A program made the translations under genes and the position numbers. Below the pieces are notes generated by a model. The model saw only the letters and a list, made by a program, of their open reading frames with translations. It had not been told where the DNA came from and searched no databases. Shown in pieces: positions 1 to 9,037 of a DNA stretch of 64,000 nucleotides. Numbering within the stretch: the first letter of the stretch is position 1; every line of letters begins with the position of its first letter. The stretch comes from G016756615 sp050958605 (GTDB taxonomy: Bacteria; Pseudomonadota; Alphaproteobacteria; Rhizobiales; Rhizobiaceae): contig NZ_JBJHDO010000008.1 in the NCBI RefSeq assembly GCF_050958605.1, forward strand, positions 124,001-188,000. The letters are read 5' to 3'.

Positions 1-652
1 CCCGCCCGGCTCCGGCGCGAATGGCCCATTCATCCCACAGACCCGTCGTGTCGCTGCACAGGAACGGCAGACTCAGCATCTGGTCCACCGTTGTGATGGG
101 CGGATACCGTTCAAGAAGAGCCGGGCTTGCCACGGGAAACAGGCGCGGCTCGTAGATCTTGTGCTGGATATATCCTGAATTGAGATCGTCGATGGCGCCG
201 TAGCGTATTTGGACATGGACCTCCCCCGGAGGAGCCGGGCTGATCGAACCATCCATGCTGGTCAGCAGATTGATCTTCCATGTCGCCAGTGCGTCTGCGA
301 GCTTTGGGATGCTTTGCAGCAGCATCTCATGTGCGAGCCCCGGCGTGGCATGAAGCGTGAGCACCCGCGGCCGGGCTTCGATGACCGCGGAAGTCGCCTC
401 GCACAAGACGTCGAAGGCCTGCCTGACCTGCCTGTGATATGTGCTGCCCAAGGGCGTGAGCGCAAGCGATCGCACGTTTCTTTCGAAAAGCTGAGCGCCG
501 ATGCTCTCTTCGAGGCCGCGCAGATGCCTCGAAATCGAAGCATGGTCGACGTGAAGAATTTCCGCCGCCTGTCGAACGCTCAGAACGTCCCCGACAGTCA
601 CGAAAGCACGCAGCGCCGTCAGGGACGGCAGCTGTGAGACCTTGAGACTCAT
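1..652 (-). CDS. LysR-family transcriptional regulator (C-terminus beyond window)
   Basis: Reading the minus strand from the ATG at 650-652 gives an open frame of at least 217 codons that leaves the window. It begins MSLKVSQLPSLTALRAF and carries a classic LysR winged helix-turn-helix over about residues 8-67, including QAAEILHVDHASISRHLRGLE and the LFER wing motif. The remainder looks like the effector-binding domain of GcvA-type regulators. It is transcribed away from the transporter/hydantoinase operon that starts at 872, with 219 bp between them holding a perfect palindrome, the usual layout for a LysR protein controlling its neighbour. The effector is unknown. The call of family is secure; the target is inferred from position. 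Confidence 0.88.
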   Translation of the reverse strand, partial: MSLKVSQLPSLTALRAFVTVGDVLSVRQAAEILHVDHASISRHLRGLEESIGAQLFERNVRSLALTPLGSTYHRQVRQAFDVLCEATSAVIEARPRVLTLHATPGLAHEMLLQSIPKLADALATWKINLLTSMDGSISPAPPGEVHVQIRYGAIDDLNSGYIQHKIYEPRLFPVASPALLERYPPITTVDQMLSLPFLCSDTTGLWDEWAIRAGAGR

Positions 653-726
653 GCACCACTTCCTGTTCGCCTGCACGCCAAATCGTTCGCGACCCGAAGA
701 CGCGGAAGCAATCGACCGGCGGCAGA

Positions 727-745
727 TGGTGACTTCAGGTCACCA
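727..745. promoter_or_regulatory. Palindromic candidate LysR operator
   Basis: TGGTGAC-TTCAG-GTCACCA is a perfect inverted repeat with 7-bp arms and a 5-nt centre. Its core contains TGAC-N5-GTCA, which fits the T-N11-A rule for LysR boxes. It lies midway between the divergent LysR gene (start 652) and the binding-protein gene (start 872). Function is inferred. Confidence 0.5.
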
Positions 746-871
746 CGGCGGTGCAAAAAAAGCAATTGAAAAATGCCTGGCCGACCAGTCTTATTCTTAA
801 AAAAAAAGATCGATAACCGCCACCGCCGGGACGCGTGAGCATCCGGCTTTTCCTGAGAATGGGGAACTTCA

Positions 872-2530
872 ATGACGTGGAAACGGAGAAACTTCCGCGG
901 GCTTGGTGCTGTCCGCAGCTACGCGCTTGCTGCTACCTGCGCGCTGTCTGTGCTCGGCGCCATGCCGCTGGCCGAGGCCGCCGACATCAAGCTGCGCCTG
1001 GGCGTCGGCATGGAAGTCAGCACGCTTGACCCGGTCTACCAGACCAACAATTGGGAGCTCGCATCCGGATACAATCTCTATGACAGCCTCGTCTGGCCGG
1101 ATGCCGAGAAAGGTGTGGTGCCGTGGGTCGCAGAAAGCTGGCAGGTTTCCGAGGACGGCAAGACCTACGCCTTCAAGATACGCGAAGGTCTGAAATTCCA
1201 CGACGGATCACCGCTGACAGCCGAGGACGTGGCGTTTTCGATGCAGCGGATGCTCGCGCTGAACGGCCCGGCGGCGTCGAACTTCCGCGGCCTGAACAAG
1301 GACAACGTCGAGGCTCCCGACGCATCCACGGTGGTGTTCCGGCTCGACAAGCCAAGTTCAAGTTTTCTCAAGGCGCTTGTCACCTTCAAGATCGTCAACA
1401 AGAAGGTCATCCTGGCGAACCTCGGGGACGGCCCCCACGGCGACATGAAGGACTATGGCGCGGAATACTTGCGATCGGGCGACGCAGGCTCGGGCCCCTA
1501 TATGCTCGAGAGCTACAGCCAGGGCGAGCTTGTCAGGCTAAAGAAGTTCGAGGGTTATACCCTGACGCCGTGGGACCAGAAGGCTCCCGCAATCGTCGAG
1601 TTTCAGATCACCCCTGAAATGGCTACGATCGGCACCAAGCTGCGTGCCGGCGAGATCGATGTCGGGGACTGGTCGCTGCCGATCCCGGTACAGCGGCAGA
1701 TCAGTTCGGATCAGCGCTTCAAGATGCGCCAGGATGCGATGCAGACGGCCTGGTACCTCATCATGAACAACTCCGCGGCGCCGCTCGACGACGTGTGGGT
1801 CCGGCGCGCCGTCGCCTCCGCGCACGACGAAGCCACGCTCATCAAGCATATCACCGGAGCCGGCGGTCCCATGGGAGGGCCTGTGCCCGATTCCATGCTC
1901 GGCAATTGTGAGCCCATCGCCGGTTATGCGTTCGATCTGGAGAAGGCGCGCGAGTATCTCTCGAAGTCGAAATATTCCGCGGAGGAGCTTCGCAAGCGTC
2001 CATTGAAGATAGCGGCCGTTGCCGGCAGCGAGCGCTTCAACAACATCGCGCTCCTCACCGCGACCAACCTCAAGAAGATCGGGCTGAACGCGGAAGTCCA
2101 GGCAGTCCGCTGGGCCGACATCACGGCCGCGCAGACCAAGCCTGAGACGGCTTTCGATCTCACCGTCTTCTACGATCCCGCCAAATATCCCGATCCGATG
2201 CTGTTCCTCAGCTACTATCGGAAGGCAGGTTGGGGCGACCCCTATCCGCCCGGAGGGATGTATTACGAAAATCCGAAGGTGACGGAACTGCTCGAGATGG
2301 CGCAAACGTCGACCGATGTAGCGCAGCAGCAGGCCTCCTATTGCGAAGCGGCGAAACTGATCACCGAGGATAGCCCTTCCGTCTTTTCCCACACGGAGGT
2401 TCGCTCGACCACCTATTGGTCGTATGTCGAAGCCTTCCCCGACAGCGGCGGCGCAATGTTCTACGACATGCGTTTCGAGAAATGGCGCCTCGACGATGCC
2501 AATCCTGACTTCGCGAGGAACCAAAAGTAA
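872..2530 (+). CDS. ABC transporter substrate-binding protein, family 5 (peptide/opine type)
   Basis: The 552-residue product has an N-terminal signal peptide (basic start, hydrophobic stretch, likely cleavage after AEA near residue 37), so it should be periplasmic. The body matches the DppA/OppA family: an early segment reading YAFKIREGLKFHDGSPLTAEDV is the family hallmark, and the length is typical. It is the first gene of an operon with two DppBC-type permeases, a fused ATPase, a racemase, HyuA/HyuB and an M20 peptidase. The imported ligand is therefore probably a hydantoin, cyclic amide or small peptide-like compound, but this is inferred from context. The ATG at 872 follows a GGGGAA ribosome-binding site. 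A strong hairpin follows the stop codon. Confidence 0.9.
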   Translation: MTWKRRNFRGLGAVRSYALAATCALSVLGAMPLAEAADIKLRLGVGMEVSTLDPVYQTNNWELASGYNLYDSLVWPDAEKGVVPWVAESWQVSEDGKTYAFKIREGLKFHDGSPLTAEDVAFSMQRMLALNGPAASNFRGLNKDNVEAPDASTVVFRLDKPSSSFLKALVTFKIVNKKVILANLGDGPHGDMKDYGAEYLRSGDAGSGPYMLESYSQGELVRLKKFEGYTLTPWDQKAPAIVEFQITPEMATIGTKLRAGEIDVGDWSLPIPVQRQISSDQRFKMRQDAMQTAWYLIMNNSAAPLDDVWVRRAVASAHDEATLIKHITGAGGPMGGPVPDSMLGNCEPIAGYAFDLEKAREYLSKSKYSAEELRKRPLKIAAVAGSERFNNIALLTATNLKKIGLNAEVQAVRWADITAAQTKPETAFDLTVFYDPAKYPDPMLFLSYYRKAGWGDPYPPGGMYYENPKVTELLEMAQTSTDVAQQQASYCEAAKLITEDSPSVFSHTEVRSTTYWSYVEAFPDSGGAMFYDMRFEKWRLDDANPDFARNQK

Positions 2531-2578
2531 CCGAGCGAGCGATCCAGGCCGGCCCCTTCCGGCCTGGATCGTGCTCGG
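2531..2578 (+). terminator. Strong stem-loop between binding-protein and permease genes
   Basis: Directly after the stop codon a 13-bp perfect stem (CGATCCAGGCCGG / CCGGCCTGGATCG, loop CCCCTT) is extended by CCGAGC/GCTCGG. There is no T-run, and the operon continues at 2603. It is better read as a transcript-processing or attenuation element that raises binding-protein mRNA over downstream genes than as a full terminator. Confidence 0.6.
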
Positions 2579-2602
2579 TGTCCCAGGAACGAAGCTTTTC
2601 TC

Positions 2603-3616
2603 ATGCGTGGTTTTGCTGTTCTCTCTCGTCTCGGCCAGATGCTCGTGGTGCTGGTCGGGGTCTCGATACTGGTTTTCCTGTTGACCAGGGTTCTGCCGGG
2701 AGATCCGGTGGCAGCTGCGCTTGGCGACAGGGCCACGCCTGAGCAGATGGCGCAACTGCGCTCGGAACTCGGGCTCGATCAGCCCTTGCCCGCCCAGTAC
2801 GTCCATTTCGTCACGGGGCTTCTTTCCGGCAATATGGGTCTCTCGCTCGTGGAACGGCGTGACGTCACCAGTGTCATTCTCGAACGACTGCCCGCGACGC
2901 TGGAACTGATCTTCGCCGCTCTGACCATCGCCGTCGTCGCCGGCGTGCCGCTCGGGGTTCTGGCAGCCGTCTATCGCGACCGCATCGCCGATCAGGCCAG
3001 TCGCATCGTGGCGCTGATCGGTGTTTCCTTCCCGCAGTTCTGGGTCGGCATCATGATGCAGTTCGTGTTCGGGCTGGCACTGGCCCTGGTGCCGATCACC
3101 GGTCGGTCCAGCGTCGACATGCCGGCGGCCTTCACGGGATTTCTGACCGTCGACAGCCTCATCGCACTGGATTTCACGGCTTTTCGCAATGCGCTGAGCC
3201 ACCTGATATGCCCTGCGCTCGTGTTGGCCGCCGGCCCGCTGGCCACGATCATGCGCATGGTGCGTGCCTCCATGATCGACGAGTTCGACAAGCCTTATCC
3301 GGAATATGCCCGCGCGCTGGGCATGCATCCGTTTCTCATCAACTTCAAATACGTCCTGCGCAACGCCTCTACACCAACGCTGACCATCATCGGCTTCCTC
3401 ATTCCGATCATGATCGGTTCCAGCTTCGTGGTCGAGAAGGTGTTCGCCTGGCCCGGGCTTGCGCGCTTCGGCGCGGATGCCATCATCGCGAACGATTTCA
3501 ACGGCGTCATCGGCATCACGCTGGTGATCTGCCTCTTCGTCGTCGTGCTGAATTTCGTCGTCGAGCTCCTCTATCCGATCGTCGATCCGCGCATACGACT
3601 GGGAGCAGAGAAATGA
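2603..3616 (+). CDS. ABC transporter permease, DppB/OppB type
   Basis: The 337-residue integral membrane protein begins with a first membrane helix near residues 10-30 and the LTRVLPGDP segment typical of DppB/OppB. It then has the periplasmic GLDQPLPAQY region and the binding-protein-dependent transport domain with several more helices. The cytoplasmic EYARALGMHPFLINFKYVLRNA stretch is the EAA loop that contacts the ATPase. Length is normal for the family. Its stop overlaps the start of the next permease by four bases (ATGA), so the two are translationally coupled. It forms half of the inner-membrane channel for the substrate delivered by the upstream binding protein. Confidence 0.92.
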   Translation: MRGFAVLSRLGQMLVVLVGVSILVFLLTRVLPGDPVAAALGDRATPEQMAQLRSELGLDQPLPAQYVHFVTGLLSGNMGLSLVERRDVTSVILERLPATLELIFAALTIAVVAGVPLGVLAAVYRDRIADQASRIVALIGVSFPQFWVGIMMQFVFGLALALVPITGRSSVDMPAAFTGFLTVDSLIALDFTAFRNALSHLICPALVLAAGPLATIMRMVRASMIDEFDKPYPEYARALGMHPFLINFKYVLRNASTPTLTIIGFLIPIMIGSSFVVEKVFAWPGLARFGADAIIANDFNGVIGITLVICLFVVVLNFVVELLYPIVDPRIRLGAEK

Positions 3617-4518
3617 CCCGGCTCCCGGATGCTTCCCGCGGCGAAGGGACGATTGCCGCCTTGGACAGCGAACTCAGCGAGGTGCTGAGCTTCGGCGGCC
3701 TGCGGCGTTTCCTGCGCAACAAGCCGGCAGTGTTCGGCAGCCTTTGCCTGTTGATCCTCTGCTTCGTGATGATGGCTTGGCCGTGGCTGGTGCCCTATCC
3801 GGACGACATTGCCGACGCCGTCAACTTCGACCGGATGCTCGAGCCGCCGTCCAGCGAGTTCCTTTTCGGAACCGACGAGGCCGGGCGCGACATTCTCAGC
3901 CGCGTGATGGCGGGTACCGGCATGTCGCTCGGCCTCGGCCTCGTCGTCATCGCCGTCGCCGTGGTGATCGGGGTGCCTCTGGGGATGGTCGCGGGATACT
4001 ATGGCGGGGCGGTGGAGCGCGTCATCATGCGCGTGGTGGACGTCTTTTCCTCCGTCCCGGCACTGGTGCTGGCGCTGGCGATCAGCGTCCTGCTCGGCCC
4101 CAGCCTCGTCAACGCGATGATCGCACTGTCGATCGTGTGGTGGCGCGTCTTCGCGCGCATTGCCCATGGTCAGACACTTTCGCTGAAGAACGAGGCCTAT
4201 GTGAACATCGCCCGCCAGATGGGAGCGTCCGACCGGCATATCCTGTTCCGCGAAATCCTGCCCAATATGGCTTCGTCCATTCTCGTGACGGCATCGCTGG
4301 ACGCAGGCGCCGTCATCCTTATCGGCACCTCCATCAGCTTTCTCGGCGCGGGCGCAAATCCACCCGCGGCGGAGTGGGGTCTGATGGTCGCCTCGGGGCG
4401 GAATTATCTGCCCGGAGCCTGGTGGCCGTCGCTCTTTCCCGGCCTTGCGATCTTCGTGACCGTGATGAGCCTCAACATGATCGGCGACGGGCTACGAGAC
4501 TTCTTCGCCGGCGAATGA
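3613..4518 (+). CDS. ABC transporter permease, DppC/OppC type
   Basis: Translation from the ATG at 3613 gives about 301 residues. There is an N-terminal OppC-type segment (LRRFLRNKPAVFGSLCLLIL, then FLFGTDEAGRDILSRVMAG, the DppC signature) followed by a permease domain with the EAA loop ARQMGASDRHILFREILPN. Longer upstream extension in frame is possible but would overlap the preceding permease for hundreds of bases, so the ATGA-coupled start is chosen. With the preceding DppB-like protein it forms the heterodimeric channel. Typical length and motifs; no anomaly seen. Confidence 0.92.
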   Translation: MTRLPDASRGEGTIAALDSELSEVLSFGGLRRFLRNKPAVFGSLCLLILCFVMMAWPWLVPYPDDIADAVNFDRMLEPPSSEFLFGTDEAGRDILSRVMAGTGMSLGLGLVVIAVAVVIGVPLGMVAGYYGGAVERVIMRVVDVFSSVPALVLALAISVLLGPSLVNAMIALSIVWWRVFARIAHGQTLSLKNEAYVNIARQMGASDRHILFREILPNMASSILVTASLDAGAVILIGTSISFLGAGANPPAAEWGLMVASGRNYLPGAWWPSLFPGLAIFVTVMSLNMIGDGLRDFFAGE

Positions 4519-4546
4519 CGTTACCGACCTCAATCGAGTGAACACC

Positions 4547-5215
4547 ATGAAAATCGCGATCGTCATTCCCAACGTCACCATGACGGACCAGGCAATTGCC
4601 GAGCGTCGGGCCTTCCTCCTGGCCAACGCGGCGCCCGACGTCGAGCTGGAGCTCTGGCGCAACGACGTCGGGCCCGAAAGCATCGAGACCGAAGCCGAGC
4701 GCGACTGGGCAGGCGTGGAGATCGGCCGTACTCTTCAGGCGAAGGATCTTTCCACGGTGAATGCCGTCATTCCCTGGTGCGCGGCGGATCCTGGCGTGCA
4801 TGCGCTTCGCCAGAGCTTCGCTCCGCCGGTGATCGGCCCCCTGATGGCGGCTTGCCAGCTCGCTTCCCTGGCAGGCGAGCGCTTCACATTGATCATGCCG
4901 GCGGGCAGCCGCAGGATGAACAGGCAGCGGATCCACGGATACGGCTTCGGCGACAGGCTGGTGTCGGTGCGCCAGGTGAACAAGCCCGTTCTCGAGCTTC
5001 GTGCAGACCTCGACCAGACGCTCGAGCGATTGTCCGTCGAAGCTCATGCAGCCCACCAGGAGGGCGCCGACAGCGTGGTGCTCGGCTGCATGGCTCTCTT
5101 CGGGCTCGCGCCCCGCATCGACAGTCCGATACCGGTGATCTGTCCGGCGCTCGCGGCGCTGAACGTCGCGTCGCTCATGGCGCGAATGGGCCTGACCAAT
5201 CGGATCGCTGGATGA
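4547..5215 (+). CDS. Asp/Glu/hydantoin racemase family protein
   Basis: About 222 residues from the ATG at 4547; a GTG at 4538 could add three residues. The sequence resembles cofactor-independent Asp/Glu/hydantoin racemases: an N-terminal IAIVIPN strand, a first cysteine in WCAADPG and a second in GADSVVLGCMAL, the expected two-cysteine acid/base pair. In hydantoin clusters such an enzyme (HyuE) interconverts D- and L-5-substituted hydantoins, and here it sits between the permeases and the HyuA/HyuB genes. An alternative role as an amino-acid or maleate-type racemase/isomerase cannot be excluded. Family assignment is firm, substrate is inferred. Confidence 0.8.
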   Translation: MKIAIVIPNVTMTDQAIAERRAFLLANAAPDVELELWRNDVGPESIETEAERDWAGVEIGRTLQAKDLSTVNAVIPWCAADPGVHALRQSFAPPVIGPLMAACQLASLAGERFTLIMPAGSRRMNRQRIHGYGFGDRLVSVRQVNKPVLELRADLDQTLERLSVEAHAAHQEGADSVVLGCMALFGLAPRIDSPIPVICPALAALNVASLMARMGLTNRIAG

Positions 5216-5252
5216 TCTTCCGCAGCCACCTCTTGTCGATCGAAAGTCCGCC

Positions 5253-6896
5253 ATGCAGGAACCGCTGATTTCCCTCGAGAATTTCCGGCTGGGTTTCAAT
5301 ACCCATGCGGGAGCCAAGGAGGTGCTGCGGGGCATCGACATCTCCGTGAACGCGGGCGAGATGGTCGGACTTGTCGGAGAATCCGGTTCTGGCAAGACGG
5401 TCACCGCGAAATACGTTCTGGGAATCCTGGGCCGGAACGCCCGGGTGCTGGGCGGTTCGGCACGGCTCCTCGGGCGCGACCTCCTCACGATCGACGCTTC
5501 CGCGCGCGAAGCGCTCAAGCGCGAGATCGCCTACGTGCCGCAGGATCCGATGGGCGCGCTCAATCCGAGCTTCACAATCGGCCATCAAATGGCGGACTAC
5601 CTGACCTGGGACGCGGCGGGGCGGAGCCTCTGGCGCTACGCCCGTCTGCGGCGAAGCCGGGATCACCTGGCGAAAGCCGAGGAGCATGCGATCGAGCTGC
5701 TTGACCTGGTGAAGATCCGGGAGCCTGAACGGGTGCTGTCCTCCTATCCGCTTCAGCTTTCCGGAGGGATGCGACAGCGCGTGCTGCTGGCGCTCGCCAT
5801 GCGCGGCAAGCCGAAGCTGCTCGTCGCCGACGAGCCCACGACGGCGCTCGACGTGACGGTGCAGAAGCGCACCGTCGAACTCATTCGGGATCTGGTCGAG
5901 AGGGCAAACCTCGCGGGCCTCTATATAACCCACGACCTGGGTGTTGCGCGTTGGCTCTGCCAGCGCTGCTACGTGATGTACCAAGGTGCCGTTGTCGAGA
6001 CGGGGCCGACCGGCGCAATACTCGATACGCCCCGGCACGCTTACACTCGGCGTCTGGTCGCCGCCATTCCGCGCCTTCATGCCGAGGTCGAACAACGCCA
6101 GAGTTTTGATAGCGCTGCCAGCCCGCAAATGCGCGTCGAGCGGCTGACACGCTATTTCGGCGACAAGGCAGCCGTGAAGAGCGTCAGCTTCGATGTCGCC
6201 GCCGGCGAGACCTTCGCCATCGTAGGAGAGAGCGGCTCCGGAAAATCGACCCTTGCGAACATGATCTGCGGCAGCCTTCTGCCGAGCGAAGGAGAGATGA
6301 AGATCAACATCGGCGGCCTGAGAGAGGCTGGCTTGAGGGATCGCGCCCTTTATCGTGACAAGATCCAGATGGTCCACCAGGATCCCTCTTCAGCGCTCAA
6401 TCCCCGTCAGACCATCGAGGAGATCGTTTCGCTGCCGCTCAAGCTGCGCGGCATGAAGGACCGGGCCGCGCGACGGACACGGGTGCTCCAGCTTCTCGAA
6501 ATGGTCGCCTTGCCTGCCGAGGTGATGGCGCGCCACCCCCGCTCGCTCAGTGGCGGGCAGAAGCAGAGGGTCAACATTGCGCGTGCGCTGGCCATGGAGC
6601 CGGAGATCCTGGTCCTGGACGAACCCACCTCGGCGCTCGACGTTTCCGTCCAGGCCCGCATTCTCGACTTGCTGAAGGAGTTGCGGGGTTCTCAGAAGCT
6701 CACCTACCTCCTCATCACGCACGACCTTGGCGTCGTGCGAGCCATGGCTGACCGTGTGGCGGTCATGTACCACGGCGACATCGTCGAGATCGGCACCGCC
6801 GACGACATACTAGGCCGTCCGCAATCCGACTACACCAAAACCCTGCTTGCCGCGGTGCCGTCGATCGACGGCGCCGACGCGGCCGCACCTCCATGA
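5253..6896 (+). CDS. Fused dual ABC ATPase (DppD-DppF type)
   Basis: One 547-residue chain carries two complete ABC ATPase domains. The first has Walker A GESGSGKT at about residues 42-49, signature LSGGMRQRV and Walker B LLVADEPTTALD. The second has GESGSGKS, LSGGQKQRV and LVLDEPTSALD. Each is followed by the peptide-transporter C-terminal extension (TPRHAYTRRLVAAIP; RPQSDYTKTLLAAVP). The protein replaces the separate DppD and DppF subunits and powers the transporter encoded just upstream. It begins 37 bp after the racemase gene. The fusion is common in alphaproteobacterial peptide, opine and glutathione-type importers. Confidence 0.93.
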   Translation: MQEPLISLENFRLGFNTHAGAKEVLRGIDISVNAGEMVGLVGESGSGKTVTAKYVLGILGRNARVLGGSARLLGRDLLTIDASAREALKREIAYVPQDPMGALNPSFTIGHQMADYLTWDAAGRSLWRYARLRRSRDHLAKAEEHAIELLDLVKIREPERVLSSYPLQLSGGMRQRVLLALAMRGKPKLLVADEPTTALDVTVQKRTVELIRDLVERANLAGLYITHDLGVARWLCQRCYVMYQGAVVETGPTGAILDTPRHAYTRRLVAAIPRLHAEVEQRQSFDSAASPQMRVERLTRYFGDKAAVKSVSFDVAAGETFAIVGESGSGKSTLANMICGSLLPSEGEMKINIGGLREAGLRDRALYRDKIQMVHQDPSSALNPRQTIEEIVSLPLKLRGMKDRAARRTRVLQLLEMVALPAEVMARHPRSLSGGQKQRVNIARALAMEPEILVLDEPTSALDVSVQARILDLLKELRGSQKLTYLLITHDLGVVRAMADRVAVMYHGDIVEIGTADDILGRPQSDYTKTLLAAVPSIDGADAAAPP

Positions 6897-6994
6897 GATC
6901 GCCGGTGTCGGGGGCCGGCTAGGTCCCCGCAAAGTCTGCACCACCACTGGAAAGTACCGCATGCCCTGGCGGCATGGGACGAAGGAGTCATGCC

Positions 6995-9037
6995 ATGATC
7001 AGCCCGCAAACCGGGAGCCCGGTCGCGCCCTACCGGATCGGAGTCGAGGTCGGGGGAACCTTTACCGACCTCGTCTGGGTGGATTCATCCGGCTTGGTCC
7101 AGACCGGAAAGACACCGTCGACGCCCCATTCGATTCAGGACGCCGTGCTGTCGCTCATCGCGGAGACCGGGCTCCCGCTCGAGGACGTGGCGCAGATCAC
7201 CCATGGATCCACCGTCGCGACCAACGCCCTCATCACGCGCAAGGGGGCGCAGGCGGGATTGCTGACGACGCGCGGGTTCCGCGACACGGTGATCCTGGGG
7301 CGCTGCGAACGCAACGGTGGCGTCTACGACATGCAATACCGAGGCACGGTGCCGCCAATCCGCCGCCACATGATCCGCGAGGTCGGCGAACGCATCGCGG
7401 CCGACGGAACGATCCTGAAGGCGATCGACCTGGAAGCGGCATGGGCAGAAGTCGAGGCCTTCCAGGCACAGGGCGTGGACGGGATCGCGATCTGCCTCCT
7501 GAACGCCTATGCCAATCCCGCGCATGAGAAAGCCCTGGCGGACATGATCCGCGAACGAGCACCCGACATCGCGATCTCGGCCAGCCACGAAGTCTCGCCG
7601 GAGTTTCGGGAATACGAGCGTTCGGTCACCACGGTCGTGAACGCCTTCGTCGGGCCGATCGTCGAGCGGTATATCGACCAGCTCGACCAGGGCGTCCGCG
7701 ACCGCGGCTATCAAGGTGTGCTTCGCATCATGCAATCGAACGGCGGCGTGATGCCCGCCGGCTCGGCCGGTGCCAATGCGGTGCGCATGCTGCTTTCCGG
7801 TCCCGCCGCCGGCGTCTGCGCCGCAACGTGGTTCGCTGCCCGCAACGGCATCCAAAACATCCTGACGCTCGATATGGGCGGAACGAGCACCGACGTGGCC
7901 ATCGCGCCGGGCCTTTCGCCGGGCATGGTCTCGGAACTCGTCGTCGACGATCTGCCGCTGCGCACGATCTCGGTGGACATGGCGACCATTGGTGCGGGCG
8001 GAGGTTCCATCGCCCAGGTCGATCAGGGCGGCTTCCTAGCGGTAGGACCGGAAAGCGCCGGCTCAAGTCCCGGTCCGGCATGTTATGGCCGAGGTGGCGC
8101 TCGCCCAACGGTGACGGACGCCCAGCTCGTGACCGGGTTGCTCCGCCCCGCCGATTTCTTCGGCGGCAAGATGGTGCTCGACCTGGATTGCGCCACGCGT
8201 GCGATCGATAGCCTTTCCGAAGCGGGGCTGGGCGGCACCACGGCTGAAAAGGCGGACGCGATATTGCGCCTGACCAACAGCAACATGGCCGGCGCGGTGC
8301 GCATGGTCTCGACCACCCGCGGCATCGATCCACGCGATTACACGCTCGTCGCCTATGGCGGCGGAGGACCTCTTCACGCGGCGATGGTCGCCGAGGAAAT
8401 CGGCATGCGCGACGTCCTCATTCCGTGGTCGCCGGGGCTCGCGAGCGCCTTCGGCCTGCTGATCGCCGAAACCAAGATCGACCATGTCGTAAGCCGGCTT
8501 CATGCCTTGAGCGAACGCACGCTCGATGCGGATACGCTGGCGGAACTTTCTCGGGAGGCAGAAGCAGTGGCCGCCGCGAACGGCCTGAAGCTGGGCAGCT
8601 ATCGAGTGGAGTACGGGCTGGACATGCGCTATGCCTCGCAGGCTTTCGAACTGACGATCTGGAGCGACGGGAAGACAACATCGGCCGCGGCTCTTCGCGA
8701 ACTTTTCGAGCGGGCGCACCAACTGCGCTATGGCTACGTCCGAACCTCGCTGGCCTGTGAGGTTGTCTCCTACCGGCTGCGCCTCAGTCAAAAGGGCAAC
8801 ACGGACATCGTCACCAGGACCGACACCGATCGTTCCACCATGCCGCGTGAGGTGGAGATCATGCTTGGCGGCCAGCCCCGAATGGCAGTCCTCGCTGCCC
8901 GCAACTGGCTTGAACCCGGCCAGTCCCTTCAGGGGCCGGCCATCCTCACCGAACCCACCTCCACGACCATCGTGCCCGAGGGCTGGCAGGCCGAATGCCT
9001 GCCGACCGGGGACCTTCTGCTGCGAGACAAACGATGA
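6995..9037 (+). CDS. hyuA: Hydantoinase/oxoprolinase family protein, HyuA-type subunit
   Basis: From the ATG at 6995 the product is about 680 residues; this start is preferred over the in-frame ATG at 6974 because AAGGAG lies a few bases upstream. The N-terminus GVEVGGTFTDLVWVD and the later GSTVATNALITRKGA and LDMGGTSTDVAI motifs belong to the Hydantoinase_A/oxoprolinase fold, an ATP-binding actin-like family. With HyuB it forms an ATP-dependent hydantoinase, 5-oxoprolinase or acetophenone-carboxylase-like amidase. The neighbouring racemase favours hydantoin or a related cyclic amide. It overlaps hyuB by four bases. A 98-bp gap separates it from the ATPase gene. Confidence 0.88.
   Translation: MISPQTGSPVAPYRIGVEVGGTFTDLVWVDSSGLVQTGKTPSTPHSIQDAVLSLIAETGLPLEDVAQITHGSTVATNALITRKGAQAGLLTTRGFRDTVILGRCERNGGVYDMQYRGTVPPIRRHMIREVGERIAADGTILKAIDLEAAWAEVEAFQAQGVDGIAICLLNAYANPAHEKALADMIRERAPDIAISASHEVSPEFREYERSVTTVVNAFVGPIVERYIDQLDQGVRDRGYQGVLRIMQSNGGVMPAGSAGANAVRMLLSGPAAGVCAATWFAARNGIQNILTLDMGGTSTDVAIAPGLSPGMVSELVVDDLPLRTISVDMATIGAGGGSIAQVDQGGFLAVGPESAGSSPGPACYGRGGARPTVTDAQLVTGLLRPADFFGGKMVLDLDCATRAIDSLSEAGLGGTTAEKADAILRLTNSNMAGAVRMVSTTRGIDPRDYTLVAYGGGGPLHAAMVAEEIGMRDVLIPWSPGLASAFGLLIAETKIDHVVSRLHALSERTLDADTLAELSREAEAVAAANGLKLGSYRVEYGLDMRYASQAFELTIWSDGKTTSAAALRELFERAHQLRYGYVRTSLACEVVSYRLRLSQKGNTDIVTRTDTDRSTMPREVEIMLGGQPRMAVLAARNWLEPGQSLQGPAILTEPTSTTIVPEGWQAECLPTGDLLLRDKR

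Noticed and set aside
1538..3328. Minus-strand open frame of about 596 codons opposite the binding-protein and permease genes
   Set aside because: It is antisense to well-supported genes, is rich in Arg/His/Asp/Gly as expected of high-GC shadow frames, and shows no family motifs.
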